A stretch of DNA of 64,000 bases from contig NZ_FOFN01000002.1 in the NCBI RefSeq assembly GCF_900111025.1, positions 1 to 64,000 on the forward strand, read 5' to 3'. Source of the stretch: Hyunsoonleella jejuensis. GTDB taxonomy: Bacteria > Bacteroidota > Bacteroidia > Flavobacteriales > Flavobacteriaceae. Below, piece after piece: positions 28,195 to 37,285 of the stretch. Numbering within the stretch: position 1 is the stretch's first letter; the number at the start of each line of letters is the position of its first letter. A program made the position numbers and the translations under genes. The notes under the pieces were generated by a model that was not told the origin of the DNA, did not search any database, and saw only the letters and a program-made list of their open reading frames with translations.

Positions 28195-30753
28195 TTAAGG
28201 CATCGGAAAATTTTGATTTACCAACTGTTTTTGACGGTAGGCATGATTAAAGTAGGTGTCTGAAAGTGCAATTGAGCTTTTGTGTAAGTTATTGCTTATT
28301 TCAGCCAAAACATCTTCTAATTTTATGCGTAAACTTTCAATATCATCTAATTGCAACAAATCGCTAATTGTTGCTTTTTCTAGAATTTTATTAGCTTTTG
28401 AAATATAAAAACTACTTGAATTTATTTCTGAATTACTTTCCGATTTAGGTAATCTGTCTATGTCTTTTTGAATTCTTCGCAGTTGGTATGCCAATGATTT
28501 TGCATATTCAGTATTTAAAACCATAAGCTGTATTACATTTTCGATGCTTAAATATGAACGGTAACTGTATCTGTAAATGTTTAAGCTTTCGTTACTAGTT
28601 AAAAAAGATTCTAAGATTTCATATTGTAATTGTTCATCATAATTAAAAACTAGAAGTGTTCTTAATTTTGCAATATTCATCATAGCTTGTTCAGTTTGCA
28701 AACCGATAAAGTAGAGAAGAAGTCCTTGACTTACTAGGATACTTTCTTCAATAAGCCCCATAAAGGCAATAAGTCTAGTGATAATACGGTCTAAAAATTT
28801 GGTAAGATCTGCTACAGTATAATTTTCGATTGCCTTAAACTTTGTCCAAAGTTTTTTGATACCATCGAAAACGCGCCACATATCTTTAGACCATAAACTA
28901 CGTAGAGAATAGTACGAGTGATCAAAACTAAACATTGTTTGTGCAAAACCACCTAAACGGTCTTCGTCTAATAGTAGTGAAATGATTTCTAAAAGTGGGT
29001 CTTGCAGGGTTTTATCAGAATCTTTACCAACAAATCCAGGAAAAGTTGATGTAATATTAGTTATGGATTTATACAGGTAAACTAAACTAATAGATTCAGC
29101 AGATTCGTTATTGTATTGTTCATCATTCATTCGGTTTAAAACCATGCGTAAATACCTAGCAGTTGTAATGGCACGACCTAAATATCTACCTGACCAATAT
29201 AAATTTTCAGCAGTATTACTGGGTAAATCATTTACATCGGAAAAAGATAATTTACAGCTATTGTCCCAAGAGTAATTTTGAATACTATTTTGAAATTCAT
29301 CTGAAATAATCCAAAAATCTTTACTTACACCACCGCGTTGATTTGAAACAAATAAATTTTCGCGTTCAGCGGCAACTCTTACTAATCCCCCTGGCATAAT
29401 ACTATAGCTTTCCTTTTTAGCAACAGCAAATGTTCTGCACATTACTTTACGAGGTTCTAAAGCTGCATTCTGAAAGTCTGGTGCTGTTGAAAAAGATATT
29501 TTCTCTTGCGCCACAAACTTATAAGGTTTTAAAAGGATTTCATTTTTTAAGTTATTTAATGCAACATCGTCTAAAAACTCGCAAAAATAAATGTGTTCTC
29601 TATTAGAGCGATCAATTCGTTTTACTACGAATTCCTTGATATTGTTAAGTACATGGTTACGCTCCTTTTCTTGTCCGCACCACCACGATGCTATTTGTGG
29701 TAATATTAAATCCTCATTTAAAAAATAATTACAAATACCATTCATAAATGGAATTAGTCCTGAATTTTCTAAAACACCGGCGCCAATAGGATTTACTATA
29801 GAAACTTGCTTATTTCTTACTACATCTAGCAAACCTGCTACACCCAAATAGGAATCTTCACGTAACTCTAGAGGGTCCATAAAAGCATCATCCACACGTT
29901 TTAGTACAACATCAACTTGTTTTAGTGCTTTAAGGGTTTTCATCCATAACTTACCATTTCTCACTACAAGATCATTTCCTGTAACCAATGGGTAACCTAA
30001 AAACGAAGCCATATAAGCATGGTCAAAATAGGTTTCATTAAGCGGTCCTGGTGTTAGAATAACTATGCTTGGGTTGTTTGTATTATAAGGTGCAGCATCT
30101 AAAAGCATTTGATTAAGCTCGTTAAAAAAATGCGTTGGTTGTATTACATTGATACCTTTAAACAAATTTGGCATCATTCTGCTTAAGGAATATCTGTTCT
30201 CTAGAGCATATCCCATTCCTGAAGGTGCTTGTGTACGATCGTTAACCACCCACATACGCCCGTCAGGTCCCCGAGCTAAATCAGCAGAGTGAATTAATAG
30301 TTGTTTAGATGTTTTATATTGAATTTGATCACACTGCCTTAAAAAACCACGATGTGCAAATACCACTTCTTGTGGTACGATGCCATTGGTAATAAGCTCT
30401 CGTTTACCGTAGATATCTTTAAGGATAAGATTGAGAAGCTCTGCCCGTTGAATTAAACCGCGCTCAATAGTTTGCCATTCAATTTGATGAATTAGAAATG
30501 GAACAATATTTAAACGCCATGAGCGATGCATCCCTTCAGGATCATTATAAACATTATAGGTAACCCCATTTTCCTCTAATAGCCAATTAATTTCGTTTTG
30601 TTTTTCTCTAAGATTATCATTTCCTAAATGTGTAAGGTTTTCAAGTAGTTTTTGCCAATTAGGATTAATGCTCATATCAGATTTCAAAACTTCATCGTAA
30701 TTTTTAAAGTTTGAAAAATAATTTTGAAATAGTATGTTTGAATTATTGGGCAT
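28195..30753 (-). CDS. Fused circularly permuted ATP-grasp and alpha-E domain protein
   Basis: The protein has 852 residues and two parts that are separate genes in many bacteria. Residues 1-490 are a circularly permuted type 2 ATP-grasp ligase (VVNDRTQAPSGMGYALENR, VLKRVDDAFMDPLELR, VNPIGAGVLENSGLIPFM). Residues about 520-840 are the all-helical alpha-E (DUF403) domain, starting at ENLYWSGRYLGRA. The ATP-grasp fold suggests ATP-dependent amide or peptide bond formation. It lies between two transglutaminase-like genes with 0-3 nt gaps. Confidence 0.88.
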   Translation of the reverse strand: MPNNSNILFQNYFSNFKNYDEVLKSDMSINPNWQKLLENLTHLGNDNLREKQNEINWLLEENGVTYNVYNDPEGMHRSWRLNIVPFLIHQIEWQTIERGLIQRAELLNLILKDIYGKRELITNGIVPQEVVFAHRGFLRQCDQIQYKTSKQLLIHSADLARGPDGRMWVVNDRTQAPSGMGYALENRYSLSRMMPNLFKGINVIQPTHFFNELNQMLLDAAPYNTNNPSIVILTPGPLNETYFDHAYMASFLGYPLVTGNDLVVRNGKLWMKTLKALKQVDVVLKRVDDAFMDPLELREDSYLGVAGLLDVVRNKQVSIVNPIGAGVLENSGLIPFMNGICNYFLNEDLILPQIASWWCGQEKERNHVLNNIKEFVVKRIDRSNREHIYFCEFLDDVALNNLKNEILLKPYKFVAQEKISFSTAPDFQNAALEPRKVMCRTFAVAKKESYSIMPGGLVRVAAERENLFVSNQRGGVSKDFWIISDEFQNSIQNYSWDNSCKLSFSDVNDLPSNTAENLYWSGRYLGRAITTARYLRMVLNRMNDEQYNNESAESISLVYLYKSITNITSTFPGFVGKDSDKTLQDPLLEIISLLLDEDRLGGFAQTMFSFDHSYYSLRSLWSKDMWRVFDGIKKLWTKFKAIENYTVADLTKFLDRIITRLIAFMGLIEESILVSQGLLLYFIGLQTEQAMMNIAKLRTLLVFNYDEQLQYEILESFLTSNESLNIYRYSYRSYLSIENVIQLMVLNTEYAKSLAYQLRRIQKDIDRLPKSESNSEINSSSFYISKANKILEKATISDLLQLDDIESLRIKLEDVLAEISNNLHKSSIALSDTYFNHAYRQKQLVNQNFPMP

Positions 30754-30756
30754 ATG

Positions 30757-33700
30757 TTATTTCTTTCTTAAATCTAGAGTAACAGGAAATTCGTTATTTA
30801 CAGGCAGTTCTTTATATTTAAATTTCTTAGGGTTAGTTTGCTTCTTTATAGTTTTGAATTCTTCCTTGCTTATAGTGTCATTTTTATCTGGAAGAATATC
30901 TCCTTGTGTATGGTTAAAACTCCAAAATCTATTTATTCTTCTTGATTCGGCCTCTAAACTATTTACTGGAAATGATTCATAGGATCTACCTCCAGGATGT
31001 GCTACAAAATAAGTGCAACCGCCAATAGATCGTTTATTCCATGTATCTACTACATCAAAAACCAAAGGCGCATCTACACCTATGGTAGGGTGTAGTGAAG
31101 AATAGGGATTCCAAGCTTTATATCGTATACCAGCCACGTATTCTCCTTTTATATCAGTAGGTTTTAAATGTACTTTTACACCGTTGCAAGTTATAACATA
31201 TCTTTCATTTGTAAAGTTGGCTACTTTTATTTGGATACGCTCTAAAGAAGAATCTACATATCTTGCGGTACCGCTACCACTCATTTCTTCTCCTAGTACA
31301 TTCCAAGGTTCTATGGCTGCTCGTAATTCAATATGAATATCGTTAATTGTGACCATGCCATGCAACGGAAATCTAAATTCAAAGAATGGATTAAACCAAT
31401 CCTCTTTAAATGCGTACCCTGCCTTGTTCAATTTTTTTACTATTCCATTTATGTCTTTTCTAACAAAATGTTCTATTAAAAATTTGTCGTGTAATTCTGT
31501 ACCCCATCTTACCAAATCATGTTCATAAGGTGTTTTCCAAAACCATGCTACTAGTGTTCTAACCAATAAGTTTTGCATTAAACTCATTTGTGGATGAGGC
31601 GGCATATCGAAAGCACGTAATTCTAAAATACCTAAACGACCACTGCTAGAGTCTGGTGAATATAATTTATCAATACAAAATTCAGCACGATGCGTATTCC
31701 CTGTTAAGTCGGTCAATAAATGTCTAAATAGTCTATCGGTTAACCAAAAAGGAACATCCCCGTTTTTAGGTATTTTACTAAAGGCAATTTCAAGTTCGTA
31801 TAAGTTTTCCATACGTGCTTCATCGATGCGAGGAGCTTGACTTGTTGCTCCAATAAAAGCACCTGAAAACAGATAGGACAACCCTGGGTGGTGTTGCCAA
31901 AATGTAAGCAAACTTCTTAATAAACTTGGTTTTCTAAGTAGAGGACTATCTGCAGGGGTTATACCACCTAAAGTTACATGATTTCCACCACCAGTTCCAG
32001 TATGCTTTCCATCAATCATAAATTTTTCAGTACCCAATCGAGACAATTTCGCATGCTTGTATAAAGCGAGTGTATTATCTGTTAATTCTTGCCAATTTTT
32101 AGAAGGATGTACGTTCACCTCAATAACGCCAGGATCTGGTGTTATTTTCATGGACTGAACACGATTATCAAAAGGTGCGTCATAGCCTTCAAAAACTACT
32201 GGTATATTAAGTGTTTTTGATGTGGCTTCAATAGCTGATACCAATTCTAGATAATATTCGATAGCATCTAACGGCGGAAGAAATATATGTAATTTATAAT
32301 CCCTAACCTCAATACACAAGGCAGTTCTTATAAAATATTCAACTTTACTAGATTTTCTTTTCTCTTGAAAACGTTTCGAAACAATATCAGTATAAATTGG
32401 TAATTCATCTTGTTTTGAGAACTGATCTGGTTGAAAATTAGGAAACTCTTTTTGTTTTGGTTTCTGTATAAGAGAGCTCAATGGTAGACGCAAACCAATA
32501 GGGGAGTTTCCCGGTAATAAAAACAAGTGTTTTCTTCGAAATTCCCAGTTGCAACTATACCATTTTCCTTCAGAATTATTTAAAGGCAACACATAGCCAA
32601 CAGGTTTGGTTGTACCGTCCTTTAAAATATTTTGAAGTTTTTCTTTAACCAATAAATTACCATCTTCTTTTGTAGGATCAATATCTAAAGGTATTTGTCC
32701 TTCCTGCCAAAGAAAATAAAAGCTATCTTCGAAAGTAGGTTTTATATGTTTATCTGAAACGCCTAAATATTTGGTTAGTGTTTTTATAAACCTTTTATCA
32801 GCATCTTTTGGCAGCTTTTTATTTTCAGAAAATAATGATAATAGCCTTTTATTTTGCCAAATAGGCTTGCCATCTTTTCGCCAGCAAATTTCAATTGACC
32901 ATCGTGGAAGGGGTTCATTAGGATACCATTTTCCTTGTGCTTGATGTAAAACTCCACCTTTACCAAAATCTTCGTATAATCTCGTAGATAGTTCTTTGGC
33001 TAATTCTCTTTTATGTGGGCCATCAGCATCTGTATTCCATTCGGGAGCTTCCATATCATCAATGGAGACAAATGTTGGCTCTCCTCCCATAGTAAGACGA
33101 ACGTCTCCTTTTTCTAGCTCTTCATCTACTTTGAATCCAAGACTATAAATAGCATCCCATTGTTCATCAGTATAAGGCTTTGTTACCCTTGGTGACTCAA
33201 ATATACGTTTAACAGTATTTTCATAATGAAACTCTGTTTCGCAAACATCTGTCATCCCAGAAACTGGAGCTGCGCTTTCAAAAGAAGGTGTACAGGCCAA
33301 CGGAATATGCCCTTCACCAGCTAAAAGCCCTGAAGTAGCATCAAAACCTATCCAACCCGCACCGGGAATATAAACTTCTGCCCAAGCATGTAAATCGGTA
33401 AAATCTTCTTCTGGTCCTGAGGGGCCATCTAATGATTTTTCATCAGACTTTAATTGTACTAAGTAACCAGATACAAAACGGGCACCAAAGCCTAAATGCC
33501 GCATTACCTGTACAAATAACCACGCATAATCTCTACAAGAACCTATTTTACTTTCTAAAGTTTGTTCACAATTTTGTACACCCGGATCTAACCTAATACT
33601 GTAGTTCAGGTATTCGTAAATTTTTCTGTTTATATCGATTAAAAAAAATATTGTTTTCCTTGAAGTTAAATCAACTGTCTTAAGAAATTCTTTTAATAGG

Positions 33701-34074
33701 GGGCCATTATCTGTTATTTCTAAATAGGGGAGCAGTTCTTTTTTAGTTGTTTCGGTGTATTCAAACGGAAAATCCTCAGCATATTTTTCAACAAAAAAAT
33801 CGAAAGGGTTAATAGTTTTTAAATCTGCGATAATTTCAACATCCACAGAGAGTTCTTTCGTTTTTTCTGGAAAGGTTAAGCGTGCCAAATAGTTGCCAAA
33901 AGGATCTTGCTGCCAATTAAAAAATTGATTTTCAGGTTTTATTTTTATAGAATATGCTTCAATTGGTGTCCTGCTATGTGGTGCTGGACGTAATCTAAAT
34001 ATATGTGGGGAAAGCGATACTAACCTATCATATTTATATACTGTTTTATGAGAAATTACAATTTTTAAAGCCAT
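30757..34074 (-). CDS. Large transglutaminase / DUF2126 protein
   Basis: The protein has 1105 residues. Residues 1-290 are a transglutaminase-like domain with catalytic Cys in IGSCRDYAWLFV, His in DLHAWAEVYIPG and Asp in WIGFDATSG. Residues from about 320 to the end are the DUF2126 domain (RLTMGGEPTFVSIDD, TGTGGGNHVTLGG, LRAFDMPPHPQMSL), which carries conserved His and acidic residues and is glutamine-synthetase-like in some predictions. It is the first gene of the three-gene cluster and starts 200 bp from guaC. Confidence 0.88.
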   Translation of the reverse strand: MALKIVISHKTVYKYDRLVSLSPHIFRLRPAPHSRTPIEAYSIKIKPENQFFNWQQDPFGNYLARLTFPEKTKELSVDVEIIADLKTINPFDFFVEKYAEDFPFEYTETTKKELLPYLEITDNGPLLKEFLKTVDLTSRKTIFFLIDINRKIYEYLNYSIRLDPGVQNCEQTLESKIGSCRDYAWLFVQVMRHLGFGARFVSGYLVQLKSDEKSLDGPSGPEEDFTDLHAWAEVYIPGAGWIGFDATSGLLAGEGHIPLACTPSFESAAPVSGMTDVCETEFHYENTVKRIFESPRVTKPYTDEQWDAIYSLGFKVDEELEKGDVRLTMGGEPTFVSIDDMEAPEWNTDADGPHKRELAKELSTRLYEDFGKGGVLHQAQGKWYPNEPLPRWSIEICWRKDGKPIWQNKRLLSLFSENKKLPKDADKRFIKTLTKYLGVSDKHIKPTFEDSFYFLWQEGQIPLDIDPTKEDGNLLVKEKLQNILKDGTTKPVGYVLPLNNSEGKWYSCNWEFRRKHLFLLPGNSPIGLRLPLSSLIQKPKQKEFPNFQPDQFSKQDELPIYTDIVSKRFQEKRKSSKVEYFIRTALCIEVRDYKLHIFLPPLDAIEYYLELVSAIEATSKTLNIPVVFEGYDAPFDNRVQSMKITPDPGVIEVNVHPSKNWQELTDNTLALYKHAKLSRLGTEKFMIDGKHTGTGGGNHVTLGGITPADSPLLRKPSLLRSLLTFWQHHPGLSYLFSGAFIGATSQAPRIDEARMENLYELEIAFSKIPKNGDVPFWLTDRLFRHLLTDLTGNTHRAEFCIDKLYSPDSSSGRLGILELRAFDMPPHPQMSLMQNLLVRTLVAWFWKTPYEHDLVRWGTELHDKFLIEHFVRKDINGIVKKLNKAGYAFKEDWFNPFFEFRFPLHGMVTINDIHIELRAAIEPWNVLGEEMSGSGTARYVDSSLERIQIKVANFTNERYVITCNGVKVHLKPTDIKGEYVAGIRYKAWNPYSSLHPTIGVDAPLVFDVVDTWNKRSIGGCTYFVAHPGGRSYESFPVNSLEAESRRINRFWSFNHTQGDILPDKNDTISKEEFKTIKKQTNPKKFKYKELPVNNEFPVTLDLRKK

Positions 34075-34277
34075 AAAAATAAAGTGTATTTAAACCTAAT
34101 TTCATTGGAAAAGTACTAATAATAAACTGTTTTATGTATATGTACTAATGATTAAATAACTAACTGTTTTACGATTTACGAGATATTAAAGAATATTAAA
34201 CACAGTTTATGAAATTTTAAAATAAAGATTTTAATTTTTAGAACTTTGCAATTGCCAAATAAAAAAATATTGTAAGT

Positions 34278-35318
34278 CTACGGGTTATAAATTTTATTTT
34301 CTTGCTCAGCAACCCTTATAAAAGTAGTACGTTTTGTTAATTCCTTCAAACGGGAAGCCCCAACATACGTACAGGTGCTCCGCAAGCCACCCAAAATATC
34401 CTTTATAGTATGCTTAACAGCACCTCGATAGGGTACTTCAACAGTTTTACCTTCACTGGCTCTATAGTCTGCCACTCCTCCAGAGTGCTTATCCATTGCC
34501 GTAAAAGAACTCATGCCATAGAACTTCTTATATTTCTCGCCATTTTTTTCAATAGTTTCTCCGCCACTTTCATCATGTCCGGAAAGCATGCCACCGAGCA
34601 TTACAAAATCTGCTCCAGCTCCAAAAGCTTTGGCTATATCACCTGGGGTTGTACAACCACCATCGCTAATAATTTGTCCACCTAAACCATGAGCTGCATC
34701 GGCGCACTCTATAATGGCCGAAAGTTGTGGATATCCAACACCAGTCTTTACACGTGTTGTGCATACTGAACCAGAGCCTATACCTACTTTTACGATATCT
34801 GCTCCAGATAAAAGCAACTCTTCAACCATTTCGCCAGTTACTACATTTCCAGCTATAATTACTTTTTCTGGATATGTTTCTCTAACGCTCTTTACAAAAT
34901 CTGCAAAATATTCAGAGTACCCATTGGCCACATCAATACATATATATTGAAGTTTTGGATTAGATTTTATATGATTTGAAAGTCGAATAGTATCCTGTTT
35001 ACCAATACCCGTGCTAATAGCAACACGATTTTCTATATTACTTGGTGCATTATTAAAGAAATTAGACCATTCGTCTGTTGTATAGTGTTTATGTATGGTG
35101 GTAAACAATTTTTCTTTGGAAAGGGCTTTTGCCATTTCAAAAGTGCCAACCGTATCCATATTTGCTGCAATTATAGGTATTCCAGACCAAGTTATAGGAC
35201 TGTGTAAGAGTTTGAATGTTCGTTCTAAACTCACTTCTTTTCTGCTTTTTAAGGTAGATCGCTTAGGGCGAATCATCACATCTTTAAACCCTAATTTAAT
35301 ATCATATTCAATGCGCAT
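34278..35318 (-). CDS. guaC: GMP reductase
   Basis: The protein has 346 residues from ATG 35318, equal to the family length. The frame stays open 225 nt further upstream, but that part overlaps the divergent kinase gene and is not conserved-looking. Features are an IMPDH/GMPR barrel, [28 protein letters not shown] with the catalytic Cys, [27 protein letters not shown], and [10 protein letters not shown]. It converts GMP to IMP with NADPH in purine salvage. Confidence 0.93.
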   Translation of the reverse strand: MRIEYDIKLGFKDVMIRPKRSTLKSRKEVSLERTFKLLHSPITWSGIPIIAANMDTVGTFEMAKALSKEKLFTTIHKHYTTDEWSNFFNNAPSNIENRVAISTGIGKQDTIRLSNHIKSNPKLQYICIDVANGYSEYFADFVKSVRETYPEKVIIAGNVVTGEMVEELLLSGADIVKVGIGSGSVCTTRVKTGVGYPQLSAIIECADAAHGLGGQIISDGGCTTPGDIAKAFGAGADFVMLGGMLSGHDESGGETIEKNGEKYKKFYGMSSFTAMDKHSGGVADYRASEGKTVEVPYRGAVKHTIKDILGGLRSTCTYVGASRLKELTKRTTFIRVAEQENKIYNP

Positions 35319-35439
35319 GTAGTAGTTATTTTTTTTGAAATCAAAATTAGAGTTTTTAATCACTATAACGAAATTATATTCGATAAGCGCTAAAAATTCA
35401 TATTCTTTCGTATCTTTAATAATTAACTGATTATTACTG

Positions 35440-36873
35440 ATGGATTTTCCCCCAAAATCGAAATTAGGATTTAAACTTTGGACAATTGGTTCTACAATAG
35501 GTCTATTTGTTCTTGGGATTTTATTTTTTGTTGGTAAGGGCATTTCAGATAATCCAGATTACTTCTCAATCTTTTCTTTATTACTTTTAATTCTTTTAGT
35601 TGTTATTTTGGCGGCACTATTGTACACCATAAGAACACAAATAGATAATGATGTAGTAGAATCTTATTTAAACAGTAAAATTCATAAATTAGAATTAGAG
35701 CTTGAAAATACGTTAGAGACCTCAGATCATAAATCTATTTATTTAGAAAATATAAGTCATGAAATTCGTATTCCCTTAAGCACGATTTTAGGAATGATTA
35801 AAATGCTGAAGAATACAGATTTAGATTTAGATCAAAAAGCGCAAGTTGAGATTGCGGAATACTCATCCGAACATTTATTGCAACTTATAAATATGATTCT
35901 CAACAACTCAAAAGGTGTTGATACAAACTTAAAAGTAGAAAGTGTTCCTATTAATTTAGAATCTGATTTAACTAAGCTTTTCAAAATATTTGAATATCAA
36001 GCTTGGGAGAAAGGTTTAGAGTTCAATTACAAATTTTCGATTGATAAAAAGAATGATTTCTTGCTATTAGGCGATATTGCCAAAATTCAGCAGGTGCTTA
36101 TTAATTTAGTTAATAATGCTATTAAATTCACGAATACCGGAAAAATAGAGATTACGATAGATCATACAGTGACTTATGATAATCTTCAGGTAGTTTCGTT
36201 TTACGTTAAAGACTCAGGTGTTGGAATTAGTGATGTTGAAAGAAAGCAGATTTTTAAAACGTTCCATGAACGTCGCTCAAATAATTTAAGACATTACAAA
36301 GGTTCTGGCGTTGGTCTTTTCGTGACAAAAAAGCTTGTGGAGTTAATGGGAGGAGAGCTTAAGTTTGAAAGCAAGGAAAATGAAGGATCTACGTTTTATT
36401 TTAGTTTACAGTTACAAAAAACATTAAATGTCATTGTAGAGCCACCTAAGGAAAAACCGATTTTACTAAATAAATTTGATTACCGGTTTAATGTACTTGT
36501 TGCAGAAGATAATATTATGAACCAAAAAGTTATTAAATTTTTATTAGAGCAACATGGCGCGGAATGTACTTTTGTAACAAATGGCTTAGATGCTGTTAAT
36601 TTATATAAAGTTATTAATTATGATATGATTTTTATGGATATTTATATGCCAAAAATTAATGGTTATGAGGCCACTAAAATCATAAAAAACTCTGATAAGT
36701 ATGCTAAAAATAACATTCCTATTATCGCAGTATCAGCCAGTGCATTTGAGCAGGATATAATAAAAGCCAATGAAGCAGGTATGGATGAGTTTTTAGCCAA
36801 ACCTATTGATAATGATAAGTTAACTAATGTGCTACGAAAGTATACTCTAAAAAATGAAGAGCAGGTTTCTTAA
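35440..36873 (+). CDS. Hybrid histidine kinase with receiver domain
   Basis: The protein has 477 residues. Two N-terminal membrane helices (about 15-33 and 43-63) have almost no periplasmic sensor loop. A coiled coil follows, then HisKA with phospho-acceptor H107 ([11 protein letters not shown]), and HATPase with N box NLVNNAIKF and G boxes DSGVGIS and GSGVGL. The C-terminal receiver domain (about 350-470) has phospho-acceptor D400 (MIFMDIYMP) and K454. No DNA-binding output domain or adjacent response regulator is present. With so little sensor domain it probably senses the membrane state or a partner protein. Confidence 0.92.
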   Translation: MDFPPKSKLGFKLWTIGSTIGLFVLGILFFVGKGISDNPDYFSIFSLLLLILLVVILAALLYTIRTQIDNDVVESYLNSKIHKLELELENTLETSDHKSIYLENISHEIRIPLSTILGMIKMLKNTDLDLDQKAQVEIAEYSSEHLLQLINMILNNSKGVDTNLKVESVPINLESDLTKLFKIFEYQAWEKGLEFNYKFSIDKKNDFLLLGDIAKIQQVLINLVNNAIKFTNTGKIEITIDHTVTYDNLQVVSFYVKDSGVGISDVERKQIFKTFHERRSNNLRHYKGSGVGLFVTKKLVELMGGELKFESKENEGSTFYFSLQLQKTLNVIVEPPKEKPILLNKFDYRFNVLVAEDNIMNQKVIKFLLEQHGAECTFVTNGLDAVNLYKVINYDMIFMDIYMPKINGYEATKIIKNSDKYAKNNIPIIAVSASAFEQDIIKANEAGMDEFLAKPIDNDKLTNVLRKYTLKNEEQVS

Positions 36874-36877
36874 ATAG

Positions 36878-37258
36878 TTATTTTACAGCTATCATACTGA
36901 TTTCTACATTAACATTTTTAGGCAACTTTGCCACCTGTACGGTTTCCCTAGCTGGCGCCGTAGCGTTATCAAAAAAGCTTCCATATACTTGATTAATGGA
37001 TGAAAAATCATCCATATTGCTAATAAATATAGAGGATTTCACTACGTCTTCAAACGAATAGTCTGCAGCATTTAAAACTGCTTTTAAATTTTGCATCACT
37101 TGCAAGGTTTCAGACTCAATATCATTTAAAATTAATTTATTAGACATGGGGTCTATGGCAATTTGTCCAGAAATGTACAACGTATTTCCAACCAAAACAG
37201 CTTGATTGTATGGCCCTAAAGGTGCTGGGGCTTTATCTGTAGTAATTATTTTTTTCAA
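36878..37258 (-). CDS. ridA: RidA family reactive-intermediate deaminase
   Basis: The protein has 126 residues, the normal RidA size. Motifs are APAPLGPYNQAVLVGNTLYISGQ at the N-terminus and the C-terminal ARETVQVAKLPKNVNVEISMIA. The last has the conserved Arg and Glu that bind the imine or enamine substrate. It hydrolyses 2-aminoacrylate-type intermediates in a trimeric cytosolic enzyme. It lies directly downstream of lptD on the same strand. Confidence 0.94.
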   Translation of the reverse strand: MKKIITTDKAPAPLGPYNQAVLVGNTLYISGQIAIDPMSNKLILNDIESETLQVMQNLKAVLNAADYSFEDVVKSSIFISNMDDFSSINQVYGSFFDNATAPARETVQVAKLPKNVNVEISMIAVK

Positions 37259-37285
37259 TGTTAAGGTATTTTATATTTTGATATA

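Noticed and set aside
35319-35543. N-terminal extension of guaC
   Set aside because: It would overlap the divergent kinase gene, while ATG 35318 gives the normal GMP reductase length.
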